From Oribacterium sp. oral taxon 078 str. F0262 (GTDB taxonomy: Bacteria; Bacillota; Clostridia; Lachnospirales; Lachnospiraceae): a stretch of 64,000 bases of DNA. The stretch lies in the NCBI RefSeq assembly GCF_000160135.1, contig NZ_GG729935.1:138288-202287 (forward strand). The letters are read 5' to 3'. Below are positions 15,311 through 24,103 of the stretch, piece by piece; positions within the stretch are counted from its first letter, which is position 1, and every line of letters starts with the position of its first letter. Position numbers and translations under genes: made by a program. The notes beneath the pieces were generated by a model that saw only the letters and a program-made list of their open reading frames with translations, had not been told where the DNA came from and made no database searches.

Positions 15311-16429
15311 TTACTTTCCCCAGACCTCCTCCGCGACCTCCTTCACAAGCCGAAGCTTGTTCCACTGCTCTTCTTCCGTGAGCTTATTCCCGATCTCGCA
15401 GGACGCGAATCCGCATTGCGGGCTGAGACACAGTCTCTCCAGAGGCACGAATCTCGATGCATCGTGAATCCGTTTTTTCAGGATCTCCTTGTCCTCAAGC
15501 TGCGGCCGCTTCGTCGTGACAAGTCCGAGCACGACCTTCTTTCCCTCCGGAATCCGGGAGAGGCAGTCAAAGCTTCCGGATCTCTCATCGTCAAACTCCA
15601 GATAAAAGGCATGGACATTTTCGCCGGCAAAGACATAGGGAGCGACTCTGTCATAGGGGCCGCTGCTCGCATAGGCGGAATGGTAGTTACCGCGGCAGAT
15701 ATGGGTATTTACCGTAAGATCTTCCGGCAGATCCCGGAGCGAGAGATTATTGATCCTGAGATATCTCGATGCCTCCTCATCCTGCGTGCTGCCGTTTCCC
15801 ACCCGGGCCTTCCAGTAGGCATCATCTACGATCATGCCCCAGGTACAGTCGTCGAACTGGATATTCCGGCAGCCCGCTCCGTAGAGGTCCTGGATCACCC
15901 TGCGGTAGGCAGCGGCCAGGTCCTGGATCAATTCTTCTGTATCCGGGTAGATCCTCGCTGTCTCCTCCGCATTGTCCGCCCGGAAGAGCTCGGCCAGGGT
16001 CTGCGCCGGTGCCGGGATCGTCTGCCGCGCGACGGTATTCTCATCCTCAAACTGCTTCAGAAAGCGGAAGCAGCGGACGAAGGGATGATCCTCTCCGCTG
16101 ATCTTTCCTCTCACCCGGCAGGAGCCGTGCGTCGTCTCCTCACCATGAAAGAAATAGCCGTGATCAAGCTCGATATGCTCCAGTCCCTGCAGCCCCCACA
16201 TAAAGTCCAGATGCCAGTAGCTCCGCCGAAACTCCCCGTCAGTGATCCCGTGATAGCCGAGTTCCTTTTGCTTCCTCACGAGATCGGCGATGCACTCCTC
16301 TTCGACCTTTTCGAGCGCCTGATCCGAGATCTCCCCCCGCGCCCGCGCGGCTCTCGCCTCCTTCAATCTCTCCGGTCTCAGAAAGCTCCCCACAAAATCA
16401 TAGCGAAACGGCGTTCTCAGCTTGCTCAT
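15311..16429 (-). CDS. Cobalamin-independent methionine synthase family protein (YxjG/YxjH-like)
   Basis: 372 residues, matching the C-terminal (catalytic) half of MetE and the stand-alone YxjG/YxjH enzymes of Bacillus. These transfer a methyl group to homocysteine or a related thiol. The zinc ligands are visible: His243 and Cys245 in THICRGNYH and Cys339 in SPQCGF. GITDGEFRRSYWHLDF near residues 61-76 is the family's N-terminal motif. The start is ATG with AGAGGAGAATATT upstream. It appears to be a single-gene unit with its own promoter (16526-16555) and a 3' hairpin. No SAM or T-box riboswitch was recognised in the leader. The methyl donor is not known for such short forms. Confidence 0.88.
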   Translation of the reverse strand: MSKLRTPFRYDFVGSFLRPERLKEARAARARGEISDQALEKVEEECIADLVRKQKELGYHGITDGEFRRSYWHLDFMWGLQGLEHIELDHGYFFHGEETTHGSCRVRGKISGEDHPFVRCFRFLKQFEDENTVARQTIPAPAQTLAELFRADNAEETARIYPDTEELIQDLAAAYRRVIQDLYGAGCRNIQFDDCTWGMIVDDAYWKARVGNGSTQDEEASRYLRINNLSLRDLPEDLTVNTHICRGNYHSAYASSGPYDRVAPYVFAGENVHAFYLEFDDERSGSFDCLSRIPEGKKVVLGLVTTKRPQLEDKEILKKRIHDASRFVPLERLCLSPQCGFASCEIGNKLTEEEQWNKLRLVKEVAEEVWGK

Positions 16430-16525
16430 CGTAATATTCTCCTCTTCGTGCGGCTTGGATCAGCTCAATCTTCCCATGGCTTTTGATGCTTCCATCTTAT
16501 TCCCTTCCGACTCTCCCGCATAATA

Positions 16526-16555
16526 CTTATAAGCATGAGCTGTCTATAGTTTCAA
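16526..16555 (-). promoter_or_regulatory. Promoter for the MetE-like gene
   Basis: Minus strand TTGAAA (16555-16550), 18-nt spacer, TATAAG (16531-16526), giving a leader of about 90 nt. It lies next to an AT-rich low-complexity block. Confidence 0.55.
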
Positions 16556-16569
16556 TTTATATATATTCG

Positions 16570-16770
16570 ATGGTCTGCGCTTCTCTCATCGGATTCAGCA
16601 CATTCATTACTTCCATTCCCTTCCTTGCTTCCATTCCCCTTCTCTATTCTATTCACTTGATTACTGTCATCTCCTTTATTACTATTATTGCCTTCATTGA
16701 TGCATTTCTTTTATTGCTCCTATTGCTTTTATTCCTTCTATTACCTCTATCGCTTTCTCTCCTCTTCTAT
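16570..16770. repeat. Low-complexity AT-rich repeat block downstream of mnmA
   Basis: On the minus strand the mnmA stop is followed by a run of related short units such as AATAGAAGGAATAAAAGCAATAGGAGCAATAAAAG and AATGGAAGCAAGGAAGGG, degenerate 6-12-nt units for about 200 bp. Together with the promoter just beyond, this fills the 350-bp gap between mnmA and the MetE-like gene. A plus-strand reading frame here is only repeat translation. Confidence 0.65.
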
Positions 16771-16781
16771 CCCTTACTCAG

Positions 16782-17873
16782 TCAGAAAATCGATTGGATC
16801 GTACCGCCCCCAACGACATTTTCTCCCTCATAGAGAACAATCGCCTGCCCTATAGCCGGCGCGCGCTCCGGCTCCTGAAAGCGGACACGGACTCTCCCAT
16901 CCGGGAGGAGCTCCGCCTCGGCCGGAACCTCCTTCGCCCGGTAGCGGCTCTTCGCCGTGACCGGGATTGCCCCTTTGATTTCCGAGGGATCATAGAGAAT
17001 CCAGTTAAAATCGTCCGCGATCAGCTCCTTCTGATAGAGCTTCTCCCCTCTCGTCAGATAAACTTCATTCTTCAGAAGATCCTTCTCATAGACATACATC
17101 GGAGCCTCCAGGGAGAGACCGAGCCCCTTCCTCTGTCCGATCGTATAGCGGACGATCCCGCGGTGACGCCCGAGGATCCTTCCCTCCTCATCCACAAAGT
17201 TCCCGGGCGGAAAGCTTCTCCCGAGGTAGGACTCGAGGAAATCTCCGTAATCTCCCTCCGTCACAAAACAGATGTCCTGGGAGTCGCGCTTTCTCGCATT
17301 CAAAAAATGGAGCTTCTCCGCGAGCTCCCGAACCTCCTCCTTCGTCTCGAAATCCCCCAATGGGAAGACGGAATGCGAGAGCTGCTCCTGAGAGAGGAAG
17401 TAGAGAACATAGCTTTGGTCCTTCGCGGCATTCCTCGCCTTTTTGAGAAGCCAGCGTCCTCTCCCGGCGTCGAAGGAAACCCTGGCGTAATGCCCCGTCG
17501 CGATCGAGTCAAAGCCCAGCTCCCTGGCCCTTTGATAGAGGCGGCGGTGCTTCATATAGCGATTGCAGTCGATGCAGGGATTCGGTGTCCCTCCCTTGAG
17601 ATAGGTCTCCGCAAAGCGCCGGATCACCTCTCTCTCGAAGTCCCCCGTAAAGTTAAAGACATAGTAGGGAATGCCGAGCACGGAGGCGGCCTGCCTCGCA
17701 TCCTCCGCGTCCTCTGCCGTGCAGCAGCTCCCGACCCGGCAAGTCCCTCCTCCCTCTTTCTCATAGAGCTTCATGGTCACTCCGATGCAGTCATAGCCCC
17801 GCTCCTTCATAAGGGCCGCCGCGACAGAACTGTCCACCCCGCCGCTCATGGCAACAAGCGCCTTCTTTCCCAT
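16782..17873 (-). CDS. mnmA: tRNA-specific 2-thiouridylase
   Basis: 363 residues, usual for MnmA. It activates U34 of tRNA(Lys/Glu/Gln) with ATP and inserts sulfur to form 2-thiouridine. The PP-loop SGGVDSS is at residues 10-16; the two catalytic cysteines are in NPCIDCNRYMKH and SQDICFV, and GQRKGLGL is the tRNA-binding motif. The ATG at 17871-17873 was chosen because the protein then starts directly at the PP-loop strand; an upstream in-frame start would add 23 residues of unlike composition. The gene stands alone, downstream of an intergenic region of about 390 bp. Its 3' side enters a degenerate repeat block. Confidence 0.95.
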   Translation of the reverse strand: MGKKALVAMSGGVDSSVAAALMKERGYDCIGVTMKLYEKEGGGTCRVGSCCTAEDAEDARQAASVLGIPYYVFNFTGDFEREVIRRFAETYLKGGTPNPCIDCNRYMKHRRLYQRARELGFDSIATGHYARVSFDAGRGRWLLKKARNAAKDQSYVLYFLSQEQLSHSVFPLGDFETKEEVRELAEKLHFLNARKRDSQDICFVTEGDYGDFLESYLGRSFPPGNFVDEEGRILGRHRGIVRYTIGQRKGLGLSLEAPMYVYEKDLLKNEVYLTRGEKLYQKELIADDFNWILYDPSEIKGAIPVTAKSRYRAKEVPAEAELLPDGRVRVRFQEPERAPAIGQAIVLYEGENVVGGGTIQSIF

Positions 17874-18260
17874 TCCGCTCACCGCTTCTCTTCCTTTCCG
17901 TCCACAGTCATTTCCTTCCGATCTCTGCGGCCTCTGCCCCATACTTCAGGAAACAGATCCCATTTCTGTCCTCTTCAGGGATATCGCTTCCTCTTCCCAG
18001 CCCTGTCATTTCCGATGAGATGCTCCTGCCGGATCTTTTGGCATTGCGGTACAAAGCCAGCAGGAGTACATCCTTTGAATAAGCCTCTGTCTATTCTGAA
18101 TTTCTCGGTATTGCGGTGTTCCTAAGCCCTGCACGCTTCCCGGGGCCCGGCTTCGATGGATGGATGTTATATTGCTCCTAAAGCCCTGCGCGATTTCCGG
18201 GGCCTGCTCCTCTGTGATGATTCGAGGCCGCCAAAAGGATAAGCCAGAGCTTCCATTTGC
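17874..18260. other. Gap between mnmA and the nucleotidase gene with a 28-bp repeat pair
   Basis: No gene was found. A segment TCCTAAGCCCTGCACGCTTCC...GGGGCC at 18119-18147 recurs with few changes at 18176-18203. On the minus strand this lies 3' of the nucleotidase stop, like the other stop-proximal repeats. Confidence 0.55.
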
Positions 18261-19799
18261 TTAGAAAAGAAGGCGGAAGCGGAAGTTATCCGGAGGTGAA
18301 AGCTCTTCCCTTCCCCGGATCGAAGCGATGAGGAGATCCTGCGTGTTGTCCTGTGATTCGGAGAGCGTTCTGCAGGCTGCGAGCATCCCATAGCCGCCGG
18401 TTCCGCTCGCCCGGTAATTGCTCATTACGAGGCGGTAGCTCCTGTCCTCCGAGAGCTCCTCTCCGCTGAGCCTCCGAAGCCATGCCACCCTCTCCCCGAT
18501 CGGACGCCTTAGGTCAAAGGCATAGTCCAGCCCCGCATAGAAATCATAGTTGTAATGCTCGATCTTCGGCTCCAGAAATTCCCCGGAGATCGCGGGCTGC
18601 CCTTCTTCATCCAGTGTGAAATAGGACGCGCAGCGTTCCAGCGCCTCCTTAAGGCTCTTCCTGTCCACCTCCTTCACCACCATGCTGTTCGAAAAGGGAT
18701 AGATCCGATAGATGTCCCGGATGCTGATCTCAGGCCCGAGATAGGCCTCTTCATTGGAAAGTCCCGTACAGGAGAAATCCGCTCCGCTCTCCGCAAGCTG
18801 CACCGCATTGATCAGCGCGGCGATCCTGCTTCCGTATCTCGCCGTTTTCAGCTTTTCCTCCGGCCCGATCCGCTCGGGAAGCCTTCCAATCGGCTGCTCC
18901 AGCCAGCGCTCCGTCCTTTCCTCCAGTGCGGAAAGCTTCTTCGCGGCCGCTTCCGAAGGGACATTTCCGGAGGGAAGCAGCTTCCCGGAGAGAGAGAGAT
19001 GCCTCTCCCCCCTCCCTGTCTCAAGCTCCCCCTCAAAGAGGAGGTAGCGCTCCGCATTGGCGGGGGGCTGTGCCGTAAAGCTTCGGAAGAGCCGCCTCCC
19101 CTCCACCGCCATATGCTGATGACCTGTGAGGAGAATGTCAAAGCCGCATTCCCTCGCGATCTCGCAGGCGATATTTTCCCGGGAATCCGTGAGTTTTCTC
19201 CCGCTCGAAAGCTCCTCCTCATATCCCCCGTGGTAGATGCAGATCGAAATATCGCAGTTCCCCCGGAGCTCCTCATAGCAGCGCTTTGCCGCAGTAAGGG
19301 CGTCCGTGATCTTAAGCCCCGAGAGATGCTCCGGGCTCTCCCAGACATTGACATAGTCTGTCACAATCCCGCAAAGCCCGATCGTAAGCCCGTTCTCCAG
19401 CCTGTGGACAGCGGTCCTTCGGAGCGGAAGCTCCCCCCGGAGATCCGACAGATTCGCGCAAAGGCACTGGGCCCGCATCGATTGAAGATAGTCCCGGAGT
19501 ACTTCGTAGCCGAAGTTAAAGTCGTGGTTTCCGATCGTGAAATACTGAAGCCCCATCGCCCCGAAGGCCTCTGCGAGCGGATGAAAGGAGAAATCCTTTC
19601 GGTGCTCCAGAAAGTACTGAAGGAGGGGACTTCCCTGCAAATTATCTCCTCCGTCCAAAACCAGGGTATTCCCGTCTCTTTTGATCCGGCTTGCCATGGA
19701 CAAGAGTCCGCAGTCCTTTTTCTTTCCGGTCCCGTAGTCCAGCGGAAAGAGCTTCCCGTGGATATCCGACGTATAGATCAGCTGAAACGCTCTCTTCAT
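18261..19799 (-). CDS. 5'-nucleotidase / UDP-sugar hydrolase family metallophosphoesterase
   Basis: 512 residues with both domains of the 5'-nucleotidase family. The N-terminal metallophosphoesterase domain has SDIHGKL (Asp12, His14), LDGGDN (50-53), IGNHDFN (90-94), YHGG near 189 and LTGHQH (226-229), i.e. all metal ligands. The C-terminal half has the substrate-binding elements YRIYPFSN and SNYRASGTGGYGML. Family members hydrolyse nucleotides, 2',3'-cyclic nucleotides or UDP-sugars. There is no signal peptide or anchor, unlike most secreted members, so it should act in the cytoplasm. It starts with ATG. It lies downstream of the phn-type transporter genes with a lipase fragment in between, which suggests phosphorus salvage but does not prove it. 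Confidence 0.9.
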   Translation of the reverse strand: MKRAFQLIYTSDIHGKLFPLDYGTGKKKDCGLLSMASRIKRDGNTLVLDGGDNLQGSPLLQYFLEHRKDFSFHPLAEAFGAMGLQYFTIGNHDFNFGYEVLRDYLQSMRAQCLCANLSDLRGELPLRRTAVHRLENGLTIGLCGIVTDYVNVWESPEHLSGLKITDALTAAKRCYEELRGNCDISICIYHGGYEEELSSGRKLTDSRENIACEIARECGFDILLTGHQHMAVEGRRLFRSFTAQPPANAERYLLFEGELETGRGERHLSLSGKLLPSGNVPSEAAAKKLSALEERTERWLEQPIGRLPERIGPEEKLKTARYGSRIAALINAVQLAESGADFSCTGLSNEEAYLGPEISIRDIYRIYPFSNSMVVKEVDRKSLKEALERCASYFTLDEEGQPAISGEFLEPKIEHYNYDFYAGLDYAFDLRRPIGERVAWLRRLSGEELSEDRSYRLVMSNYRASGTGGYGMLAACRTLSESQDNTQDLLIASIRGREELSPPDNFRFRLLF

Positions 19800-19966
19800 C
19801 TTAGTCTCTCCTCCCCTGTCTCTTCCCCTCCGGCTCCTCTTCTCTGATTCCTATTCTCTGACTCCTCTTCTCCGGCCCCTCTTTTTTGCTTCCCTTTCCG
19901 GATTTTCCCCGGCCTTTTCCTTTTTCGGCCGGCTCTCCTTTACCGGTTCCGGCTCTCCTTTTGCAC

Positions 19967-20107
19967 TTATGGGGAGTCGATTGTACAAGGATACTTCAAG
20001 GAATGCAAGGGGAGAACGTCAAAGACATCATGAAGGGTATAGGAATCCGGTTCGAGCGGTATTTTCGAAGTTGATGATTATCTTGCACCAGATTCTAATT
20101 CTTATCC
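19967..20107 (+). pseudogene. Broken fragment of a third LCAT-lipase gene copy
   Basis: About 140 bp align to lipase copy B (55816-55960): ATGGGGAGTCGATTGTACAA matches the IMGSRLYKDTS region, and after a frameshift and a TAG the other frame reads SGIFEVDDYLAPDS, against SIFKVDDYLAPES in copy B. Base identity is about 75-80 percent by eye. Nothing upstream or downstream continues the match. It sits on the plus strand between the nucleotidase and phnE, both on the minus strand. It is a relic of an insertion or recombination of this gene family. Confidence 0.85.
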
Positions 20108-20116
20108 TCTCTATCG

Positions 20117-20929
20117 TTATCCTCTCGTCAGACGGACGCGGATCTTTGTCGAAATCCACTCCACGAAGAGAACGAGGACTGTGAGCCCCACCAGAATGGC
20201 CCCGGCCTCTCTCCAGCGGTAGGCATTCATCGCAAAGATGAGCGGCGCTCCGATTCCGCCCGCTCCGACCAGTCCCAGGACCGTGGCATCTCTCAGATTG
20301 ATGTCGAAGCGATAAATCGCGGTAGAAGCGAAGTTCGGCATAAGCTGCGGGAGGATGCCATAGCGGATTTTCTGCCAGCTGTTCAGACCCGCCGCATCCA
20401 GCGATTCCAGGATCTTTTCATCCAGGTCCTCGATCGCCTCGATATACATCTTTGAAACCATCCCGATCGAGCAAAGGGACATCGTCATAAGACCGGCAAA
20501 GGCTCCCGTACCGGTCACTCGGATAAACATAAGCCCATATACGAAGGCCGGAACGGTGCGGACTGCCATGATAAAAAGCCGCCCCAGAAAGGCGATCGGC
20601 TTTGGCGCGAGATTCCCGGCGGAGAGGAAGGCCAGAGGAATCGAAAGAATCGCCCCGACGAGCGTCCCGAGAAAGGCAATGCACACGGTCTCTAAGAGGA
20701 GATAGGGAACTCCGTTCTTAGTGAGAGAGAAGAGGAGCTTAAGATCCGGATGGGCGATGCCACTTAAGATGCTCAGCGCCATCTTCCATCCGCTCGCTCC
20801 GCCGGTCCCGGCGCTCTCCATCCCGCTCAGGCTCCAGAGGAGGAGGGCGAGGAGGAGAAGGACGAGCAGCAGGATATAGACGAGCTCCCTCGGTCTCTCT
20901 TCATAGGCTTTTTCGATTCTTTCGTTCAT
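20117..20929 (-). CDS. phnE: Phosphonate-type ABC transporter permease (second PhnE)
   Basis: 270 residues. Hydrophobic spans start at about residue 18 and cover most of the chain; the conserved permease loop (EAA motif equivalent) reads AAGLNSWQKIRYGILPQLMP, followed by VGAGGIGAPLIF, both typical of PhnE. It forms the membrane channel together with the neighbouring permease, driven by PhnC. The ATG overlaps the TGA of the first phnE by 4 nt. The last genes of the unit end at a lipase fragment, and no terminator is obvious. Confidence 0.9.
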   Translation of the reverse strand: MNERIEKAYEERPRELVYILLLVLLLLALLLWSLSGMESAGTGGASGWKMALSILSGIAHPDLKLLFSLTKNGVPYLLLETVCIAFLGTLVGAILSIPLAFLSAGNLAPKPIAFLGRLFIMAVRTVPAFVYGLMFIRVTGTGAFAGLMTMSLCSIGMVSKMYIEAIEDLDEKILESLDAAGLNSWQKIRYGILPQLMPNFASTAIYRFDINLRDATVLGLVGAGGIGAPLIFAMNAYRWREAGAILVGLTVLVLFVEWISTKIRVRLTRG

Positions 20930-21759
20930 CTCGCCTCTCCTCTCACCAGTCTTCTCCGGATCTCCCGGCTTATGGTCTCAATGAAAAATACTGTGACAAA
21001 GAGAGCGAGGAGAATCATCCCCACATTGGCATAGGATCTCCATCCGAGCTGTTCATTCAGGATGAGGCCGATTCCCCCCGCTCCGACATAGCCGAGGATT
21101 GCGGCGTAACGGACATTTCCCTCAAAGTTATAGAGGCTGTTGGAGAGGTAGGAGGGAAGAACCTGCGGCAGGATCCCATGGCGAAAGGCCTGCGCCTTCG
21201 TCGCGCCCATGGCCTCCATCGCCTCGAATGCCCCCATATCCACGGTCTCGATCTCCTCATAGAGAATCTTTCCGATATAGGCGAAGGAAAAGACCGCGAT
21301 CGCCGTCGTCCCCGCGATCGTCCCCAGTCCGAAGATAAAGGTCGCGATCAGCGCGGACACAAGCGTCGGAAGGGTCCGGACGAGGCTGAAGAGGAGCCGC
21401 ATCAGCATGACCAGAGCGCGGCTTTTGCAGACATTTGTCGAGGCCAGCATCGCAAAGGGCAGGGCGAGAAGGGAGCCGAGGAAGGAGCCGAGAAAGGACA
21501 TCTTGATCGTGTCCAGAATCGGCCCGATGACGCTCTTTAAATAGGCCGGATTCGGCGGAAACATTGCAGCGAGGATGGAGAAAAATCTCCCTCCTCCGGA
21601 CAGAAGGACAGAGAGGCGGAAGCCCGTGATCCTCACAGAAAGTACGGAGAAAACGAGGAAGAGGAGGAGATAGAGCGGCGCCCTCGAGCGCCTCTCCGCC
21701 GCCTCCTTCCCGTCCGGAAGGCGATAGATTCTCGGAGGAAAAAGCTTATCGTACATCAT
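20926..21759 (-). CDS. phnE: Phosphonate-type ABC transporter permease (first PhnE)
   Basis: 277 residues, about six spans. The EAA-type loop reads AMGATKAQAFRHGILPQVLP and the following segment VGAGGIGLILNEQLG matches PhnE proteins. A basic cytoplasmic N-terminus (KEAAERRSRAP) precedes the first span. The start codon overlaps the end of phnC and the stop overlaps the next phnE, so the three genes are translationally coupled. Two different permeases per transporter are common in Gram-positive phn systems. Confidence 0.9.
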   Translation of the reverse strand: MMYDKLFPPRIYRLPDGKEAAERRSRAPLYLLLFLVFSVLSVRITGFRLSVLLSGGGRFFSILAAMFPPNPAYLKSVIGPILDTIKMSFLGSFLGSLLALPFAMLASTNVCKSRALVMLMRLLFSLVRTLPTLVSALIATFIFGLGTIAGTTAIAVFSFAYIGKILYEEIETVDMGAFEAMEAMGATKAQAFRHGILPQVLPSYLSNSLYNFEGNVRYAAILGYVGAGGIGLILNEQLGWRSYANVGMILLALFVTVFFIETISREIRRRLVRGEAR

Positions 21760-22499
21760 CCCTCCTCCCCCTCATAGATCTGATGCAGCACCGGCTCCGT
21801 GACCTCGGATGCCGGACCATCGTAGACGATTTCTCCCGCCCGGATTCCGATCACTCTGTCGCAGTATCGGAGCGCGAGATCCACATGATGGATATTCAGA
21901 AGGATGCTGATCTTCATCTTCTGATTGATTCTCTTAAAATCATCCATGACCTGCTTCGCCGTGACCGGATCGAGAGCCGCGACCGGCTCGTCCGCGAGGA
22001 TGATGCGGGGGTCCTGGGCGAGCGTCCTCGCCAGCGCAACTCTCTGCTGCTGTCCTCCCGAGAGCTGATCCGCCCGCACAAAGGCCTTGTCCAAAATCCC
22101 GACCTTGTCCAGGCACTCGAGCGCCCGGAGCTTCTCCTCCCTCGTATAGATCGAAAAAGCGGAGCGGAGCGGCGGCATATCCGGAACCAGGGCCGTCAGC
22201 ACATTCCGGATGACGCTGGTCCGCGTGATCAGGTTAAAGGACTGAAAGATCATGCCGATCTTCCGGCGAAAACGGCGGAGCGCCTTTCCGGAGAGCGACA
22301 TGACATCCACGCCGTCTACGGTCAGCCTGCCGCTCGTCACATCGTGCATCCGGTTTACCGTCCGGATCAGAGTGGATTTCCCCGCCCCGGACAGCCCTAT
22401 GATCGCGACAAACTCTCCCTGCGAAATCTCCAGATTGATATGCTTCAATGCCTCATAGCCGTTTGGGTATTTCTTCCCGACATCCTCGAACTTGATCAT
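21756..22499 (-). CDS. phnC: Phosphonate-type ABC transporter ATPase
   Basis: 247 residues. Walker A GLSGAGKST is at 35-43, signature LSGGQQQRVALARTLA near 145, Walker B ILADEPVAALDP and the switch His in NIHHVDLA: a complete ABC ATPase of the PhnC type. The ATG at 22497-22499 has GGGAG upstream. The long in-frame extension beyond it is repeat-rich intergenic DNA and was not included. It powers uptake of phosphonate, phosphite or a phosphate ester. Which one is decided by PhnD and cannot be read here. Confidence 0.93.
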   Translation of the reverse strand: MIKFEDVGKKYPNGYEALKHINLEISQGEFVAIIGLSGAGKSTLIRTVNRMHDVTSGRLTVDGVDVMSLSGKALRRFRRKIGMIFQSFNLITRTSVIRNVLTALVPDMPPLRSAFSIYTREEKLRALECLDKVGILDKAFVRADQLSGGQQQRVALARTLAQDPRIILADEPVAALDPVTAKQVMDDFKRINQKMKISILLNIHHVDLALRYCDRVIGIRAGEIVYDGPASEVTEPVLHQIYEGEEG

Positions 22500-22851
22500 A
22501 TTTTTCTCCCGCTGAATGCGCTGCCTCCTCCGCAGCGCCTGTTTCCGAATAAGCCCTATGACAGCGTCTTCGTCCGCTTCGCGCCCTTCGCCGCTGTCCT
22601 TCCTCCGGCTATCTTTGCCGTTTGAGCCAGGATTTCTCCGGCTTCCGCCTCCCGAAATCCTGCCGGGCATTCGCAAAGCGCTCCGCTCCTTCCTCGCTTC
22701 GCTTCTTTGCTCATGTCCCTTGCCTCGCCCTATGACAGCGTCTTCGTCCGCTTCGCGCTCTCCGCCGCTGTCGCACGGCGAGAGCTCATACGGCATAAGA
22801 ATAGGCAGCGAGGTGCAGTTTTTCTCCCCGCTGCCTTGGCGCATTCTTCTC
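22500..22851. repeat. phnD-phnC gap with a 46-bp direct repeat
   Basis: No gene was found. The sequence at 22553-22598 (starting GCCCTATGACAGCGTCTTCG) recurs at 22727-22772 with only three mismatches, 174 bp apart. The DNA between is GC-rich with related CGCTTCG-type elements. The repeat is much better conserved than the other intergenic repeats here, so it is either recent or under selection. Confidence 0.75.
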
Positions 22852-23973
22852 TTAGTTCTTCTGGCCGAGCTCCTGCACCGCCTTTTGTGCCGCTCTCTCC
22901 GAGTCATAGTCGGAGTCCTTCGCCGGCTCATAGCCCTTATGGCTGTAGATGGCGATGACCTTCTTTCCCTCCTCGGACTTTCCGATGTTGATGAAGGCCT
23001 CCTGCAGTGCCTTCTTCAGACCATCATCCATAATCTTTGAATTCTTCGAGACGGAAATCGTATCATTGTAGATCGCCGGAGTCACACCGATGAGGTCGGT
23101 ATCCTCCCAGATGGACTCCTTCATGCCGTAGTCGCTCTGCCACTTCTCCGCGAAGTCTCTCCTGGCATCCGCATAGGTGCAGAGCACATCGAGCTGCCCC
23201 TGCGCAAGCCTCGCGAAGGCGGTCCCGTAGGAATCACATTGCACGGCATGGCTTAAATCCGTGATGTTCTTTTGGAAATTGTCCTTGATCCAAAGAGCCG
23301 GATAGATATAGCCCGCCGGAGAGGTCGGACTCATCACGCCCCAGTTCAGCGCATCCAGATCCTCGAAGCTGAGCTTCTCCCCCTTATTTACCTTCTCCGC
23401 GACGGCCCTTCCCTTTTCGGAGGGACCCGCGATCATCAGGGCGCGGTAGGATGTCACCTGCTGATCCGTGGCCTCTGTCGGCTTCTTTTCATTCCAGACC
23501 TTGGGATCATCGGAGTCGATGGAAAGCCCGTCCCTTGTCGCCGTGAGCAGTACCTCCGCCCCGTCGGAGTAGAGCACATAGGTTCCCCCCGGGATAAAGC
23601 CGACATCGATCGTACCGGCCTCCAGTCCCTCGCCGACTGCCTCAAAGTTCGTGCCGACCGTGATATCGACATCCTTCACTTCATAGCCCTGCTTCAAGAG
23701 CTCCTCCTGCAAAAGCCCCTTCAGCGGCTCAGTCGCGGTCACAATCTCCTGCGGCTCGCGGGACGGGACGAATGCGATCTTTAAGCTGTCGAGCTTCTTC
23801 ATCTCTCCCTTGCTCTCCGCTCCGCTCTCTCCCGCAGCCTCCGTTCCCTTCGAGGCCTCTGCCTCTGAGCTCTTCGGGGCCTCGGTCCCGGTCTTTGCCC
23901 CGGAGCCTCCGCAGGCCGTGAGAAGCGACGCTCCCACCGCCGCGGCCAGAAGCACTGACGCCAATCTCTTCAT
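22852..23973 (-). CDS. phnD: Phosphonate-type ABC transporter substrate-binding lipoprotein
   Basis: 373 residues. The signal peptide ends in a lipobox LLTAC with Cys21, so the protein is tethered to the outer face of the membrane. A Ser/Glu-rich linker (about 22-60) follows. The domain reads KIAFVPSREPQEI, VDVGFIPGGTYVLY and SPTSPAGYIYPALWI, motifs of the PhnD/PtxB family (PBP type 2). The ATG at 23971-23973 was chosen because it gives a normal signal peptide (MKRLASVLL). A good promoter lies about 100 bp upstream. It is first in the phnD-phnC-phnE-phnE unit; a 350-bp repeat-bearing gap separates it from phnC. Confidence 0.92.
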   Translation of the reverse strand: MKRLASVLLAAAVGASLLTACGGSGAKTGTEAPKSSEAEASKGTEAAGESGAESKGEMKKLDSLKIAFVPSREPQEIVTATEPLKGLLQEELLKQGYEVKDVDITVGTNFEAVGEGLEAGTIDVGFIPGGTYVLYSDGAEVLLTATRDGLSIDSDDPKVWNEKKPTEATDQQVTSYRALMIAGPSEKGRAVAEKVNKGEKLSFEDLDALNWGVMSPTSPAGYIYPALWIKDNFQKNITDLSHAVQCDSYGTAFARLAQGQLDVLCTYADARRDFAEKWQSDYGMKESIWEDTDLIGVTPAIYNDTISVSKNSKIMDDGLKKALQEAFINIGKSEEGKKVIAIYSHKGYEPAKDSDYDSERAAQKAVQELGQKN

Positions 23974-24074
23974 ACTGTCTCCTTCCATGAAGAACGGACA
24001 GAACGGGCTTCTGCCCTGCCCCGGAAAGCTTCCCATCCCCCTCCAAAGCTCTGTCCCAAAACCTACAGAAAACT

Positions 24075-24103
24075 ATTATAGTCACCTGCCGAAAACTTCG
24101 CAA
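24075..24103 (-). promoter_or_regulatory. Promoter for phnD
   Basis: Minus strand TTGCGA (24103-24098), 17-nt spacer, TATAAT (24080-24075). The leader to the phnD ATG would be about 95 nt. No Pho box was recognised. Confidence 0.7.

Noticed and set aside
16430-16530. SAM or T-box riboswitch upstream of the MetE-like gene
   Set aside because: The conserved cores of these classes are not present in the short leader, and the promoter leaves only about 90 nt.
16483-16833. Plus-strand hydrophobic frame (about 116 codons)
   Set aside because: The hydrophobicity comes from the AT-rich low-complexity repeat block (Thr/Ile/Leu/Phe codons); no ribosome-binding site, and it runs into the mnmA end.
22500-22931. 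N-terminal extension of PhnC
   Set aside because: The extension contains the translated 46-bp repeat twice and overlaps the phnD end; normal PhnC starts at 22499 with a ribosome-binding site.
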